Shown: positions 19,937-31,368, counted from the stretch's first letter. The stretch: 64,000 bases of DNA from Pseudochelatococcus contaminans (GCF_014195635.1 NZ_JACICC010000001.1:310001-374000), one strand, 5' to 3'. The notes: generated by a model not told the origin, from the sequence alone. Translations and numbers: made by a program.

Positions 19937-20737
19937 TCACGCGGCCAACGGCCAGCTGCCCTCGCCAATAACAAGCGGCTCGGTCGTCGCAGCCAGCCCT
20001 TGCCGGATGGTGATGACGGAGTTATCCGGCACCTGGGTCCATGCATCGCGGAGGTTGTCGAGAGGCTCCGAGGCGATAATGGTCGCGCCGGGGCGCTCAC
20101 GCAGATAGAGGCGCGGCGTCAGGCCATCACAGGACGCACGAAACGCCCATATCGTCTGGCCATCGGAGAGGATGGCGGCAAAACGCAGCGCCTCCGGAAT
20201 TTGCGCCTTGACCATGTATTCCTTGGTTTGCGCCAGCACCGTCCCAACGGCGGCCATCGGGGTTTCGCCCTCTTCCATGCGGGCCAGAATAAGCAGGAAC
20301 AGCAGTTCGGAATCGGTTGTGCCTGCGCGCTGGTCGAACAGCTCGTCCGGCAGCAGCGCCTCAAGCTTGCGCCTGACACGATGGTACGAGCCAATCTGCC
20401 CGTTATGCATAAAGGCATAACGGCCGCAGGAAAATGGATGGCAATTTGCGCGTGTCGTTGCCGTCTGGGTCGCCGCGCGCACATGGGCGAGGAACAACGG
20501 CGAGCGCACTTGCGCGCACAAAGACTTCAGATTCTCGTCCGACCACGCGGGACGCAAATCGCGGAAGAGGCCCGGCTCCTCACGATCCCCATACCATGCC
20601 AGCCCGAAGCCATCGCCATTCGTCGCCGTCTTGCCTTCGCAAGCGTGCAAGGATTGGCGCACGAGAGAGTTCTTCGGTGCGCAAACAAGGGTATCCATAA
20701 AGGTCGGATCGCCAGAGTAGGCAAGAAGTCGGCACAT
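19937..20737 (-). CDS. Class II glutamine amidotransferase (YafJ/EgtC-like)
   Basis: An N-terminal-nucleophile amidotransferase of 266 residues. The start at ATG 20737 makes Cys2 (MCRLLAYSG) the catalytic residue after methionine removal; ATGs at 20746 and 20767 would bury it. Other glutaminase-site segments are GDGFGLAWYG, FLAHVRAAT, CHPFSCGRYAFMHNGQIG and TTDSELLF. No synthase domain is attached, so the acceptor of the ammonia is unknown. It lies behind murJ in the reverse direction of transcription, separated from groEL by a terminator region. Confidence 0.88.
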   Translation of the reverse strand: MCRLLAYSGDPTFMDTLVCAPKNSLVRQSLHACEGKTATNGDGFGLAWYGDREEPGLFRDLRPAWSDENLKSLCAQVRSPLFLAHVRAATQTATTRANCHPFSCGRYAFMHNGQIGSYHRVRRKLEALLPDELFDQRAGTTDSELLFLLILARMEEGETPMAAVGTVLAQTKEYMVKAQIPEALRFAAILSDGQTIWAFRASCDGLTPRLYLRERPGATIIASEPLDNLRDAWTQVPDNSVITIRQGLAATTEPLVIGEGSWPLAA

Positions 20738-20901
20738 GATTTCCATATCATGAAAGCTAAAAAGCATTTACGCAAGTGAAATTATATAAATCCATCCTGA
20801 GAAATGGAAATGGCGGAAGTGAGGCCGCTCGCATGCGTGGGTCGTATGGCTTCCATCATATAGAATCATTGGCCTCCTGTCACAGCATACCCGCGGATAT
20901 G

Positions 20902-20935
20902 AAAAAAGCGCCGGTCCCGGATGGGACCGACGCTT
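20902..20935 (-). terminator. Rho-independent terminator of groES-groEL
   Basis: Read on the minus strand, aagcgtcggtccc and gggaccggcgctt form a 13-pair stem with one mismatch and a 4-base loop, followed by a T-run (plus-strand A-run 20902-20907). It is the outer of two hairpins behind groEL. Confidence 0.88.
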
Positions 20936-20942
20936 GATCGGC

Positions 20943-20968
20943 ATGGCCCGTGACGAATCACGGGCCAT
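20943..20968 (-). other. Perfect 11-bp hairpin with a UUCG-type loop behind groEL
   Basis: atggcccgtga pairs fully with tcacgggccat around a 4-base loop that reads TTCG in the minus-strand RNA. It starts 11 bases after the groEL stop and precedes the T-run terminator. It may protect the mRNA 3' end. Confidence 0.8.
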
Positions 20969-20979
20969 ATAAGCGGGGA

Positions 20980-22954
<1,975 letters not shown>

Positions 22955-23024
22955 TGATCCGCTTCCTTTTTAAGCTGCGCCCAAGACATGATAATGAGCG
23001 CGATTGGTGGATGTTGCAGCCCTG

Positions 23025-23051
23025 TTAGCACTCGACCGATGAGAGTGCTAA
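23025..23051 (-). promoter_or_regulatory. CIRCE operator (HrcA binding site)
   Basis: TTAGCACTC, nine bases, then GAGTGCTAA: a perfect match to the CIRCE consensus. It lies just downstream of the -10 region of the groES promoter, so bound HrcA repressor would block initiation. hrcA itself is not in the window. Confidence 0.97.
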
Positions 23052-23062
23052 CGGATGAGTTG

Positions 23063-23091
23063 AAGGTAGTTCCGCCCCCTCCGCCTGTCAA
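23063..23091 (-). promoter_or_regulatory. groES-groEL promoter
   Basis: On the minus strand TTGACA (23086-23091) is followed by 17 bases and TACCTT (23063-23068), a good sigma70-type promoter. The -35, within CCCTTGACA, would also suit alphaproteobacterial RpoH. CIRCE begins 11 bases downstream of the -10. Confidence 0.85.
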
Positions 23092-23186
23092 GGGAATCAG
23101 GTTGCAGTTTTTTGCACAAGCGAGAGGGTTTTTGCAGTTGCGCGGGAGCGCAGGCCAACTGCTGCGAAGTGCGACCGCAGCGGGAT

Positions 23187-23224
23187 GCGTTCAAGTCGAT
23201 CCATCGCGTTGAACGCAAGTTGCG
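23187..23224 (+). repeat. Full intergenic motif with an inverted partner
   Basis: GTTGAACGCAAGTTGCG at 23208-23224 is the longest copy of the motif. Just before it, tgcgttcaa (23187-23195) is the exact reverse complement of ttgaacgca inside the motif (23209-23217), giving a 9-bp stem with a 13-base loop. It lies between the META-domain gene and the groES promoter. Confidence 0.7.
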
Positions 23225-23300
23225 ATATAACTAACAGAGAGGCTGGAGCGCCTGCTCTGCTTCCGTATAGAACACGCGCTTCAGCCGCGAGTGCCTGGGC

Positions 23301-23813
23301 TCAGAGTGCCCGGTCGCCGCGCAATGTGCCGGCCGGGCCTTGCAGCACGAGCTGCCCTTTGACGAGATCCCACTTCTGACTCATGCGCAGGGCAAGCAGG
23401 AAGGCGCGCTCTGCGGCGTCGACGGCGGATCCGCAACTGCGCTTCGTGACCGCAAAGGGACTGACGGCAAATCCCTGATTCCGCAGCGGATAGGCGGTGG
23501 CCGAGAACGTGTTGCAGCCGCCGAATCCACGCAGCCTGAACTGGGTGTCGATTGTGAAATACGGCCGGTTCTGACCGGGTGGGTATGGCTTGCCGTTGAG
23601 GTCGATCGCGGACCACGGAACGCCGACGGGAAACTGCTTTTCCTGCTGTTGCGGAATGGCCTGCCGGGCTCGCGGCTCGTTGCCACGCAGCATGCCCGGA
23701 TCGGCGGCCTGCGCGTGGGCAGCGGCGGGGGCGAGGAACGCCATGCCGGCAGTCACGAGCATTGCGGCCAGGCGGACCTTGGACGAGGCAGACATGATTG
23801 GGGCAAGGTTCAT
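23301..23813 (-). CDS. Secreted META/HslJ-domain protein
   Basis: A 170-residue exported protein. From ATG 23813, or 23795, it has a signal peptide (VRLAAMLVTAGMAFLAPAAAHAQA). The mature part carries a META/HslJ-like core: LRGFGGCNTFSATAY and FAVTKRSCGSAVDAAERAFLLAL, with two cysteines that could pair. E. coli HslJ is an outer-membrane-linked stress protein; the function here is not known. It stands alone between groES and hisG. Confidence 0.75.
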   Translation of the reverse strand: MNLAPIMSASSKVRLAAMLVTAGMAFLAPAAAHAQAADPGMLRGNEPRARQAIPQQQEKQFPVGVPWSAIDLNGKPYPPGQNRPYFTIDTQFRLRGFGGCNTFSATAYPLRNQGFAVSPFAVTKRSCGSAVDAAERAFLLALRMSQKWDLVKGQLVLQGPAGTLRGDRAL

Positions 23814-23943
23814 CGATATAGGGACCCGGTAGAGTGACGGTAAAACCGTCATGACAGGAACGAGACGCTGCAAACCATATCCGCGCAGCGCCGATGAGGC
23901 AATCGTCAAGTCGCGGACAGGTTGGGCCTGCCCGCATTCTTCA

Positions 23944-24930
23944 TCAGCCGACGGGGCTGGCGCCGATGCGTGCGAGCAGATTCTCGATCAGCGGATTGGT
24001 GCGCCGCAGCACCCAATCCACCGAGCGCACCGTGACGGGATCGGCGCCCGCTTGCGCGAGCTGGTCCGCCAGCGCGAAAACGTGCCGCACCGGGCAGTGA
24101 AGCACGACCTTGCCATGCGCATCGGGCAGGCCGAAAGGCAGGCTTGCGCCAAAACGTCCGGTGATATCGTCCGGCAGGCTCGCGCCCTGTGGCAGAACAG
24201 CCGTCAGCTCGCGGATGGTGCGCGCTTCCTCTTCCGCCGCGATGCGTGTCAGAATTGTGCGTGCCGCGCGCCGCGCTGCGCCGGACCATGCCGCTGAAAC
24301 AGAAGCCACGAGATTGGCCTGGGATCGCAGGATCACGCCGTCATCAATGATCTTCAGCGCATTGGCTGCCAGCGTTGCGCCTGTCGTCGTGATATCCACG
24401 ATAATTTCAGCGGTGCCAGCAGCCGGGGCTCCTTCGGTCGCCCCTAAACTTTCCACGATGCGATAGTCGCTGACCCCGTGCTCCGCGAAAAAGCGCCGCG
24501 TGAGGTTGACGTATTTTGTCGCCACGCGCAGACGGCGCGCATGGGTCTGACGAATATCCGCCGCGACGTCATCGAGGTCCGCCATGTTGCGCACGTCGAT
24601 CCATGCCTGCGGCGCGGCAACCACCACATCTGCAAAGCCGAAACCAAGCGGCGCAACGAACTCGACCACCGCGTCGGCATCGGCAAGCTGTTCGCGCAGC
24701 AGATCCTCCCCGGTGATGCCGAAATGGGCCGCGCCCGTTGCAAGCTGGCCAACGATGTCCGAGGCGGACAGGAACGCCACCTCGACATCCGGAAGCCCCT
24801 TGACGGCGCCGCGATAATCACGCGCGCCGCCGGGGCGCACCAGTTCCAGCCCGGCGCGGGCGAAAAAGGCGAAGGCGTTTTCCTGCAGCCGCCCTTTTGA
24901 GGGCACCGCGATGATCAGGGGCGCGCTCAT
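23944..24930 (-). CDS. hisG: ATP phosphoribosyltransferase, long form
   Basis: First step of histidine synthesis: ATP plus PRPP gives phosphoribosyl-ATP. The start ATG 24930 overlaps the hisZ stop by one base; a GTG one codon earlier is also open. The catalytic part shows [28 protein letters not shown] and the PRPP loop [15 protein letters not shown]. At 328 residues it is longer than the 200-230 of the HisZ-dependent short class, with a C-terminal segment ([19 protein letters not shown], then [14 protein letters not shown]) resembling the regulatory domain of long HisG. It is co-transcribed with hisS and hisZ. Confidence 0.95.
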   Translation of the reverse strand: MSAPLIIAVPSKGRLQENAFAFFARAGLELVRPGGARDYRGAVKGLPDVEVAFLSASDIVGQLATGAAHFGITGEDLLREQLADADAVVEFVAPLGFGFADVVVAAPQAWIDVRNMADLDDVAADIRQTHARRLRVATKYVNLTRRFFAEHGVSDYRIVESLGATEGAPAAGTAEIIVDITTTGATLAANALKIIDDGVILRSQANLVASVSAAWSGAARRAARTILTRIAAEEEARTIRELTAVLPQGASLPDDITGRFGASLPFGLPDAHGKVVLHCPVRHVFALADQLAQAGADPVTVRSVDWVLRRTNPLIENLLARIGASPVG

Positions 24931-26075
24931 CACTGGGCTCCCGTTGCGTTATCGGCGTCGAGCCGGTCGATCCAGATGGCAAAGCCAACCGCGGGCACCG
25001 GCTCTGGCGCGCCGAGGTGCGTCAGCAGGCTGTCATAGCGGCCGCCGCCGAGAATCGGCCGTGTATCCGGTTGGCGGCTATCATGCATCTCGACGATAAA
25101 GCCCGTGTAGTAATCCAGATTGCGCGCGAAGCCAGCCGAAAAGCTGACGGCTGCGACATCCAGCCCGCGCGCGGCGAGGAAGCCGGTGCGCGCCTCGAAC
25201 GATTCGAGCGCCTTATCCAAGTCGATCTGCGCGTCACGCGCCAGATGGCGGATTTCCGTCGCCGCCGTGTCTGGATCGGCTTCGATGGCAAGATAGCGCG
25301 CCAGTGTCTCGCGCTGCCTGTCGCTGAGCTTGCTGCCGTTGCGATGGGCCGCGCGGGCAAGGAAGCGCTCCGCGATCTCACCGGCAGAGCGTCCGCCGAC
25401 AGTGGAAATGCCGGCAATCGAGAGCACATCCTCAACGAAAGCGCGCGCAGCTGTGGGATCCTGCCCCTCGATGGCGGCGAGCAGCCCGGCATGGTCGGAG
25501 GGAGCACTACCGTTCTTGGCCACGCGTTCACCGTTGGCGGCGTCGAAAGGCTGTCCTTCAGCCACGGCGCGCAACACCCGCCGGCGCTGGGGGGCTGATA
25601 CATCCAGCGCATCGAGCACCGCGCACAGCAGCCCCACATCGCCGAGGCGCACGAAGGGGTTGGCAACGCCAAGGCCCGTCAGCGCCTCGAAACCAAGCGC
25701 CACGACCTCAGCATCCGCAGCCTCGCGGTCGGCGCGGCCGAACGATTCGATGCCCGCCTGCGGAAACTCTCCCGCCCGCCCGGCGCGCTGGCGGAACACC
25801 GGCCCAAGATAGCTGAGGGAAGCGGCGGCTTCCGGTCCGCGCGACGCCAGATAATCGCGGCTGACGGGGATGGTGTAGTCCGGACGCAGGCACAATTCGT
25901 TGCCATCCGAATCCTGCGTCAGAAACATATGACGGCGGATATCCTCGCCGGACAGGTCGAGAAACGCATCCACCGGCTGCAGCACTGACGGCTCGATGCG
26001 GCGATAGCCTTCGCGCGAGAAAAGCGACAGCAGCGCACCGGCGCGGTCGGTGGCCTTTCTGGATGCGTGTGTCAT
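24930..26075 (-). CDS. hisZ: ATP phosphoribosyltransferase regulatory subunit
   Basis: HisS-like protein without synthetase activity that partners HisG. The start at ATG 26075 ([20 protein letters not shown]) has GGAGGGG five bases upstream and gives 381 residues; the upstream open frame is leader. The fold is visible in [35 protein letters not shown] and the C-terminal [13 protein letters not shown]. It lies between hisS (46 bases upstream) and hisG (1-base overlap). The leader carries two 15-base direct repeats. Confidence 0.93.
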   Translation of the reverse strand: MTHASRKATDRAGALLSLFSREGYRRIEPSVLQPVDAFLDLSGEDIRRHMFLTQDSDGNELCLRPDYTIPVSRDYLASRGPEAAASLSYLGPVFRQRAGRAGEFPQAGIESFGRADREAADAEVVALGFEALTGLGVANPFVRLGDVGLLCAVLDALDVSAPQRRRVLRAVAEGQPFDAANGERVAKNGSAPSDHAGLLAAIEGQDPTAARAFVEDVLSIAGISTVGGRSAGEIAERFLARAAHRNGSKLSDRQRETLARYLAIEADPDTAATEIRHLARDAQIDLDKALESFEARTGFLAARGLDVAAVSFSAGFARNLDYYTGFIVEMHDSRQPDTRPILGGGRYDSLLTHLGAPEPVPAVGFAIWIDRLDADNATGAQ

Positions 26076-26085
26076 GTCGCCCCTC

Positions 26086-26115
26086 CGACGATCAATCATG
26101 CGACGATCAACCATG
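26086..26115 (-). repeat. 15-bp tandem repeat in the hisS-hisZ gap
   Basis: Plus-strand units cgacgatcaatcatg (26086-26100) and cgacgatcaaccatg (26101-26115) differ at one base. They lie between the hisS stop and the hisZ ribosome site. Confidence 0.85.
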
Positions 26116-26121
26116 CGGCGG

Positions 26122-27633
26122 TCACCCGCCCTGATTGTCCAGCACGCCGCGCACGGCGTCAACGAGTTCCGATTCCTTGACGGAAAACTGCGCCAGACGC
26201 TGCGCCTTGTAGGCGGCGTTGTCGAGATCCTGTCCCGACTGCGCGGCCTGCTGGCTGCCGGCGACGAGATCCTTGATCTGCACAATGCCTTCCGCCCGCT
26301 CATTCGAGCCCTGGATGACGACCGCCGGGCTCTGGCGACGGTCGGCGTATTTCATCTGCGCCTTGAGGCCGGAGGCGCCAAGATAGAGTTCGGCCCGGAT
26401 GCCGGCTTGCCGCAGCGTCGTGACGAGGCCCTGATAATGGGCGATCTGGTCACGATCGAGCACCAGCACCACTACCGGCCCGATGGGGGCTGCGCCCTGC
26501 ACAATAGGACTGCCGACGATCTTGAGCGCGGCCAACAGCCGCGACACGCCGATGGAAAAGCCTGTGGCCGGCACCGGCTCGCCGCGAAAACGCGCCACCA
26601 GCCCGTCATAACGCCCGCCGCCCGCGACGGAGCCGAACCGCACCGGCTGGCCATCGTCACCCGCGACGATGAACGTCAGTTCGGCCTCATACACGGGGCC
26701 GGTATAGTATTCGAGGCCGCGCACCACAGCCGGATCGATGGTGACGCGGCCGTCATCGTAACCCGCCGCCGTCACCAGCGTCGCGATCTCGCGCAATTCC
26801 GAGACACCTTCGAGGCCGCGCGCCGAGCCTTCCACAACCTGTTCCAGATTGGCAAGGGTCTCGTCCGCAGTTGCGCCACGCGCGGCGGTAAAAGCCAGTA
26901 CGCGGGCAATCTGCCCGGCGTCCAATCCCGCGCCCTTGGTGTAATCGCCGCTTTCATCCTTGCGGCCTTCGCCAAGCAGCAGGGTAACGCCTTCCGGCCC
27001 AAGGCGATCGAGCTTGTCGATAGCGCGCAGCACCGTCAGGCGTTTGCCGGTGTGGATATCATCGGCGAGGCCGATGGCTTCCAGCACGCCGTCCAGCACC
27101 TTGCGGTTGTTGATCTTCACCGCATAATCGCCGCGCGCGATGCCCACGCGCTCCAGCGTGTCGGCCGCCATCATGCAAATTTCCGCATCCGCTGAAACCG
27201 AAGCTGCTCCCACGGTGTCGGCATCGAACTGCATGAACTGGCGGAAGCGCCCCGGCCCGGGCTTTTCGTTGCGGAAAACCCAGCCCGCGCGATAGCTGCG
27301 GTAGGGCTTGGGCAGCGTGTCATAATTTTCCGCCACGTGGCGGGCGAGGGGGGCGGTCAGGTCATAGCGCAGCGACAGCCACTGCTCATCGTCATCCTGG
27401 AACGAGAACACACCCTCGTTGGGCCGATCCTGATCCGGCAGGAACTTGCCGAGCGCGTCGGTGTACTCCACGAAGGGCGTTTCGACCGCATCGAAACCAT
27501 AAAGCTCATAAGTTTCGCGGATATGGGCCAGCATGCGCTCGGTGGCGGCGATATCCGCCGGTCCACGGTCGGCAAAGCCGCGTGGCTGGCGGGCGAGGAG
27601 CTTTTGCGGTTTCTGGTTCTCTGGCCCGGACAT
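26122..27633 (-). CDS. hisS: Histidyl-tRNA synthetase
   Basis: Class II synthetase of 503 residues. [13 protein letters not shown] opens the catalytic core; motif 2 is [18 protein letters not shown], the histidine-specific segments are [11 protein letters not shown] and [13 protein letters not shown], and motif 3 is [13 protein letters not shown]. The C-terminal anticodon-binding domain is complete. hisZ and hisG follow, so charging and synthesis of histidine are probably co-expressed. A full copy of the intergenic GAACGCAAGTTGCG motif lies 85 bases upstream. Confidence 0.96.
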   Translation of the reverse strand: MSGPENQKPQKLLARQPRGFADRGPADIAATERMLAHIRETYELYGFDAVETPFVEYTDALGKFLPDQDRPNEGVFSFQDDDEQWLSLRYDLTAPLARHVAENYDTLPKPYRSYRAGWVFRNEKPGPGRFRQFMQFDADTVGAASVSADAEICMMAADTLERVGIARGDYAVKINNRKVLDGVLEAIGLADDIHTGKRLTVLRAIDKLDRLGPEGVTLLLGEGRKDESGDYTKGAGLDAGQIARVLAFTAARGATADETLANLEQVVEGSARGLEGVSELREIATLVTAAGYDDGRVTIDPAVVRGLEYYTGPVYEAELTFIVAGDDGQPVRFGSVAGGGRYDGLVARFRGEPVPATGFSIGVSRLLAALKIVGSPIVQGAAPIGPVVVLVLDRDQIAHYQGLVTTLRQAGIRAELYLGASGLKAQMKYADRRQSPAVVIQGSNERAEGIVQIKDLVAGSQQAAQSGQDLDNAAYKAQRLAQFSVKESELVDAVRGVLDNQGG

Positions 27634-27717
27634 GGCTGGAAGATAGTTCCGTATATGTATGACAACAAACCAAGGACGATCGCGGCCGGGAGCATGAGCC
27701 CAAATTCCATATGCTGC

Positions 27718-27734
27718 CGCAACTTGCGTTCAAC
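27718..27734 (-). repeat. Full intergenic motif upstream of hisS
   Basis: On the minus strand this reads GTTGAACGCAAGTTGCG, identical over 17 bases to the copy at 23208-23224. It lies 85 bases before the hisS start and in the same orientation as hisS. Confidence 0.7.
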
Positions 27735-27780
27735 TTGACGGATCGGCACGAATGCAGACTGCTCTAGCGCAGCCTGCGCC

Positions 27781-29055
27781 TCATGTCACGCGCCCAATCG
27801 CCCGCCAGCCGATATCGGAGCGGGAAAAACCTTCCGGCCAATCGATGCGGCCCACGGCCTCGTAGGCGCGGGCGCGGGCTTCCTCGATGGTCGGCGCGAG
27901 GGCGGTGACGTTAAGGACGCGCCCGCCGTTGGCGACGATCTCGCCATCCCGCTCTCTGGTGCCGGCGTGGAAAACGGTGACGCCCTCGACTTCGCCCGCC
28001 GCATCGATGTTGCGAATGACAGTGCCCTTTTTCACCTCACCGGGGTAACCGTCCGCGGCCAGCACGACGGAGAGCGCGGCGTCATCGCGCCATTTGGGCT
28101 GTACGTCCTTCAGCCGTCCCTCGACGCTGGCGAGCATCAGGTCTACGATGTCGCTGTCGAGGCGGGGCAGCAGCACCTGGCATTCGGGGTCGCCGAAGCG
28201 GGCATTGTATTCGATCAGTTTCGGGCCGTCCTTGCCGATCATCAACCCGGCATAGAGCACGCCGACATAGGGTGTGCCGCGCGCCTTGAGGCCCGCCACG
28301 GTCGGGTTGACGATCTCGTCCATGACGCGGGCGGCGATTGCCGGCGTGACGACCGGCGCGGGGGAATAGGCGCCCATGCCGCCTGTGTTGGGGCCTTTGT
28401 CGCCATCGAACACGCGCTTATGATCCTGCGCCGAGGCAAGGGCGACGGCGGTTTCGCCATCGCTGAGCGCGAAGAAGCTGGCCTCCTCGCCGTCGAGAAA
28501 ATCCTCAATGACCACGGCGGCGCCAGCCGCGCCGAACTGGCCGGAGAATACCAGCCGCACGGCGTCTTCCGCCTGTTCCGTGGTTTCGGCCACCACGACG
28601 CCTTTGCCGGCGGCAAGGCCGTCCGCCTTCACCACGATGGGTGCGCCGCGCTCACGCACATAGGCAAGGGCTGGTTCCGCCGCGGTGAAGCGGGCATAGG
28701 CGGCTGTGGGAATGCTGAATTCGTCGCACAGGGCCTTGGTGAAACTCTTGGAGCCTTCAAGCTGCGCCGGTGCTTTGCGCGGGCCGAAAGCCGGAATGCC
28801 GGCCTGCGCCAGATCGTCGACGATGCCCGCAACCAGCGGGGCTTCCGGGCCCACGACAACGAGACCGATGGCGTGCAGGCGGCAAAAGGCGATGACGGCC
28901 GCATGGTCGGTGACATCGAGGACGACGTTCTCCCCCGCCTGTGCCGTGCCAGGGTTACCGGGGGCGATGAACAGCTTGTCCGCACGCGGACTCTTGGCAA
29001 TGGCCCAGGCCAGCGCATGCTCGCGCCCGCCCGACCCCAGCAGCAGAATGTTCAT
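27781..29055 (-). CDS. purD: Phosphoribosylamine-glycine ligase (GAR synthetase)
   Basis: ATP-grasp enzyme of purine synthesis, 424 residues. The start at ATG 29055 gives the classical [19 protein letters not shown]. Other signatures are [34 protein letters not shown] and the metal-binding [14 protein letters not shown]. It is divergent from xseA. The 230-base gap between the two starts holds an inverted repeat and a copy of the intergenic motif. Confidence 0.97.
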   Translation of the reverse strand: MNILLLGSGGREHALAWAIAKSPRADKLFIAPGNPGTAQAGENVVLDVTDHAAVIAFCRLHAIGLVVVGPEAPLVAGIVDDLAQAGIPAFGPRKAPAQLEGSKSFTKALCDEFSIPTAAYARFTAAEPALAYVRERGAPIVVKADGLAAGKGVVVAETTEQAEDAVRLVFSGQFGAAGAAVVIEDFLDGEEASFFALSDGETAVALASAQDHKRVFDGDKGPNTGGMGAYSPAPVVTPAIAARVMDEIVNPTVAGLKARGTPYVGVLYAGLMIGKDGPKLIEYNARFGDPECQVLLPRLDSDIVDLMLASVEGRLKDVQPKWRDDAALSVVLAADGYPGEVKKGTVIRNIDAAGEVEGVTVFHAGTRERDGEIVANGGRVLNVTALAPTIEEARARAYEAVGRIDWPEGFSRSDIGWRAIGRVT

Positions 29056-29088
29056 CGCGGTCTCCCTCAATCGAAGCGTGCGCCGGGA

Positions 29089-29108
29089 GCAACTTGCATT
29101 CAAGTTGC
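29089..29108 (-). repeat. Intergenic motif copy upstream of purD
   Basis: On the minus strand it contains TTGAATGCAAGTTGC, one base different from the full motif. gcaactt and aagttgc also form an inverted repeat around six bases. It lies 34 bases upstream of the purD start. Confidence 0.6.
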
Positions 29109-29134
29109 GGTAGAATAAAGAATCTGCGGCGCTT

Positions 29135-29153
29135 ATTCTGATTCCGTCAGAAT
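29135..29153. promoter_or_regulatory. Inverted repeat in the purD-xseA divergent gap
   Basis: attctga, five bases (ttccg), tcagaat: a perfect 7-5-7 dyad between two divergent genes. The geometry would suit a dimeric repressor, but the regulator is not known. It may also fold as a small hairpin. Confidence 0.45.
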
Positions 29154-29285
29154 CATCCGGCGCTCTAGCACGATGCGCCCCGCGATTCCATACTGCGATT
29201 TCCGGCCCGCTATATCCCGGCCGCTTCTGTGGGCGATCCACTGTGACGGGTGACGAGGCCGTCAGCTTCCCTTAAAGTGGCGGGC

Positions 29286-30914
29286 ATGAGTCGCAAGTCC
29301 GTTCCCGCATCGCCCGATACTGAAGCCTCCGCCAGCAATGCGCCGGAGTGGAGCGTCACGTCACTGTCCGGCGCGTTGAAGCGCACGCTGGAGGATTCCT
29401 TCGGCCATGTGCGCCTGCGCGGCGAAATTACCGGCTATCGCGGGCCGCATTCCTCGGGCCATGCCTATTTCGGCCTCAAGGATGAAGGCGCGCGCATCGA
29501 TGCCGTGATCTGGAAAGGCGTGTTCCAGAAGCTGCGTATTCGCCCGGAAGAGGGCATGGAGGTGATCGCCGTTGGCCGCATCACCACCTTCCCTGCTTCA
29601 TCGCGCTATCAGATCATCGTCGAGAGCATCGAGCCTGCCGGTGTCGGTGCGCTCATGGCCATTCTGGAGGAGCGGCGCAGAAAACTCACCGCCGAAGGGC
29701 TATTCGACGACGCACGCAAGCGCCCGCTGCCTTTTCTGCCGGATGTCGTCGGCGTGGTCACGTCGCCCACCGGCGCGGTGATCCGCGACATCCTGCACCG
29801 GCTGGCGGAGCGGTTTCCCCGCCGTGTGCTGGTGTGGCCGGTGCGTGTGCAGGGCGAAACAAGCGCGGCGGAAGTGGCCGCCGCCATTCGCGGCTTCAAT
29901 GCATTGCCTGTGGATGGCCCTGTGCCCCGTCCCGATGTGCTGATCGTGGCGCGCGGTGGTGGCTCGCTGGAAGATCTCTGGTCCTTCAATGAGGAAGTCG
30001 TCGTTCGGGCTGCGGCGGAAAGCACGATTCCGCTGATTGCGGCCATCGGCCATGAAACCGACTGGACGCTGATCGACCTTGCCGCCGACCTTCGCGCCCC
30101 CACGCCGACGGGCGCGGCGGAAAAGGCTGTGCCGGTGCGGCGCGACCTGCTGGCGACGCTCGCGGATTTATCTCGCCGCCATCACGGCGCCATGTCGCGC
30201 CTGCACGACAGGCGCACGAGCGACCTGCGGGCGTTGGCGCGCGCTCTGCCATCGGGCGAGAACCTGCTGGCGACATCGCGCCAGCGGCTCGATCTTGCGG
30301 GCGGTCGTCTTCAGCATGCGCTGGGGCTTGGCGTGCGCCGCCATGGAACGCGGCTGGCGGTGGCAGGGCAAAAGCTTGCCCGCCTGTCGCCACTGGTGCT
30401 GCTGGAACGGGCGCGGGCGCGCTGGAGCACGGCGGCGCGTGGGCTCGGGACGGGCTTTTCATATGCGCTGGAGCGCCGCGCCGCGTTGCTGGAGCGCTCA
30501 GCCTCTCGCCTGTCGTTGCAGCCGGTGAGACTGCGGATCGACGATCGACGCCAGCGGTTGGCAACTGCGGGGATACGCCTTGCCAATGCCTATGACGCGC
30601 GATTGTCCACGCAACGCGTGCGTGTGGACAGCCTGTGGAAGCTTGTGGGGAGCCTCAGCCATAAGGGTGTTCTGGCACGCGGCTATGCATTGGTGCTGGA
30701 TGACGCCGGCCAGCCGGTGCGGGCGCGCGCAGGTGTGACGCCGGGAATGCCGCTCGATGTGGTCTTCACGGATGGCGCTGTCCGCGTGATCGCGGCGGGC
30801 GACGTGGACGATGCGCCTGCCGTGCGGCGCACCGCGCGCCGGCGCAAAACAGCCTCGCCCGAGGAAGCGGCCCAACCGACGCTTTTCGGTGGCCCGGACC
30901 CCGATTCTGAATGA
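29286..30914 (+). CDS. xseA: Exodeoxyribonuclease VII large subunit
   Basis: Single-strand nuclease large subunit, 542 residues from ATG 29286; a GTG at 29250 would add 12. The N-terminal OB fold (EWSVTSLSGALKRTLEDSF, GHVRLRGEITGYRGPHSSGH) is followed by the catalytic domain with VVTSPTGAVIRDI, ARGGGSLEDLWSFNEE and AAIGHETDWTLIDLAAD. A long arginine-rich coiled-coil region and LVGSLSHKGVLARGYALV follow. The small subunit xseB is not in the window. Confidence 0.95.
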   Translation: MSRKSVPASPDTEASASNAPEWSVTSLSGALKRTLEDSFGHVRLRGEITGYRGPHSSGHAYFGLKDEGARIDAVIWKGVFQKLRIRPEEGMEVIAVGRITTFPASSRYQIIVESIEPAGVGALMAILEERRRKLTAEGLFDDARKRPLPFLPDVVGVVTSPTGAVIRDILHRLAERFPRRVLVWPVRVQGETSAAEVAAAIRGFNALPVDGPVPRPDVLIVARGGGSLEDLWSFNEEVVVRAAAESTIPLIAAIGHETDWTLIDLAADLRAPTPTGAAEKAVPVRRDLLATLADLSRRHHGAMSRLHDRRTSDLRALARALPSGENLLATSRQRLDLAGGRLQHALGLGVRRHGTRLAVAGQKLARLSPLVLLERARARWSTAARGLGTGFSYALERRAALLERSASRLSLQPVRLRIDDRRQRLATAGIRLANAYDARLSTQRVRVDSLWKLVGSLSHKGVLARGYALVLDDAGQPVRARAGVTPGMPLDVVFTDGAVRVIAAGDVDDAPAVRRTARRRKTASPEEAAQPTLFGGPDPDSE

Positions 30915-30943
30915 CGCCGGAACATGATCATGCGGTGCGACGG

Positions 30944-30974
30944 TTGACGCCGCGTGCCGGTATCGCTCTATAAT
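30944..30974 (+). promoter_or_regulatory. Promoter of the DUF2093 gene
   Basis: TTGACG (30944-30949), 19 bases, then a consensus TATAAT (30969-30974), 63 bases upstream of ATG 31038. The spacer is slightly long but the -10 is perfect. Confidence 0.6.
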
Positions 30975-31037
30975 AACCGGCAGATGTGATGACCCAGTAA
31001 ATATGCCAATTCGGGCGCGACAGGAAACAAACCAATC

Positions 31038-31271
31038 ATGAATCGCCAGGACTTCAAATTTTCCGGGGCGGGAGAAGCGCAGCTACAATATCTCGATGGC
31101 GACTACCGTGTCGTCCGTTCAGGCACATTCGTTCGCTGCGCCGTCACCGGCCGCCCGATCCCGCTGGACGAACTGCGCTACTGGAACGTCGATCTTCAGG
31201 AGGCCTATATCTCCCCGGAGGCCGTGCGCGAGCGTCTTATCAAGCTTGGGCAAATCAAGCCGGCGCAGTGA
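31038..31271 (+). CDS. DUF2093 domain protein
   Basis: A 77-residue cytoplasmic protein of unknown function found in alphaproteobacteria. Recognisable parts are GAGEAQLQYLDGDYRVVRSGTFVRCAVTG and IPLDELRYWNVDLQEAYISPEAV, read as the segments GDYRVVRSG and LRYWNVDLQEAY. It has one cysteine in VRCAVTG and no signal peptide. It often lies beside lpxK, as here, where the two genes converge with a 97-base gap. Confidence 0.85.
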   Translation: MNRQDFKFSGAGEAQLQYLDGDYRVVRSGTFVRCAVTGRPIPLDELRYWNVDLQEAYISPEAVRERLIKLGQIKPAQ

Positions 31272-31368
31272 TCCCCACTGATGCAACCGGCATCGGCTAA
31301 GTTTGATGCCTTGCTGGGTGAGCAAAACATTTCGGCCATCCTCAACCCCGAGGTTTTGTCGGGGGAGC

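Noticed and set aside
27967-29118. Long plus-strand open frame over purD
   Set aside because: purD on the minus strand is certain from its motifs; the antisense product is low-complexity and unlike any family.
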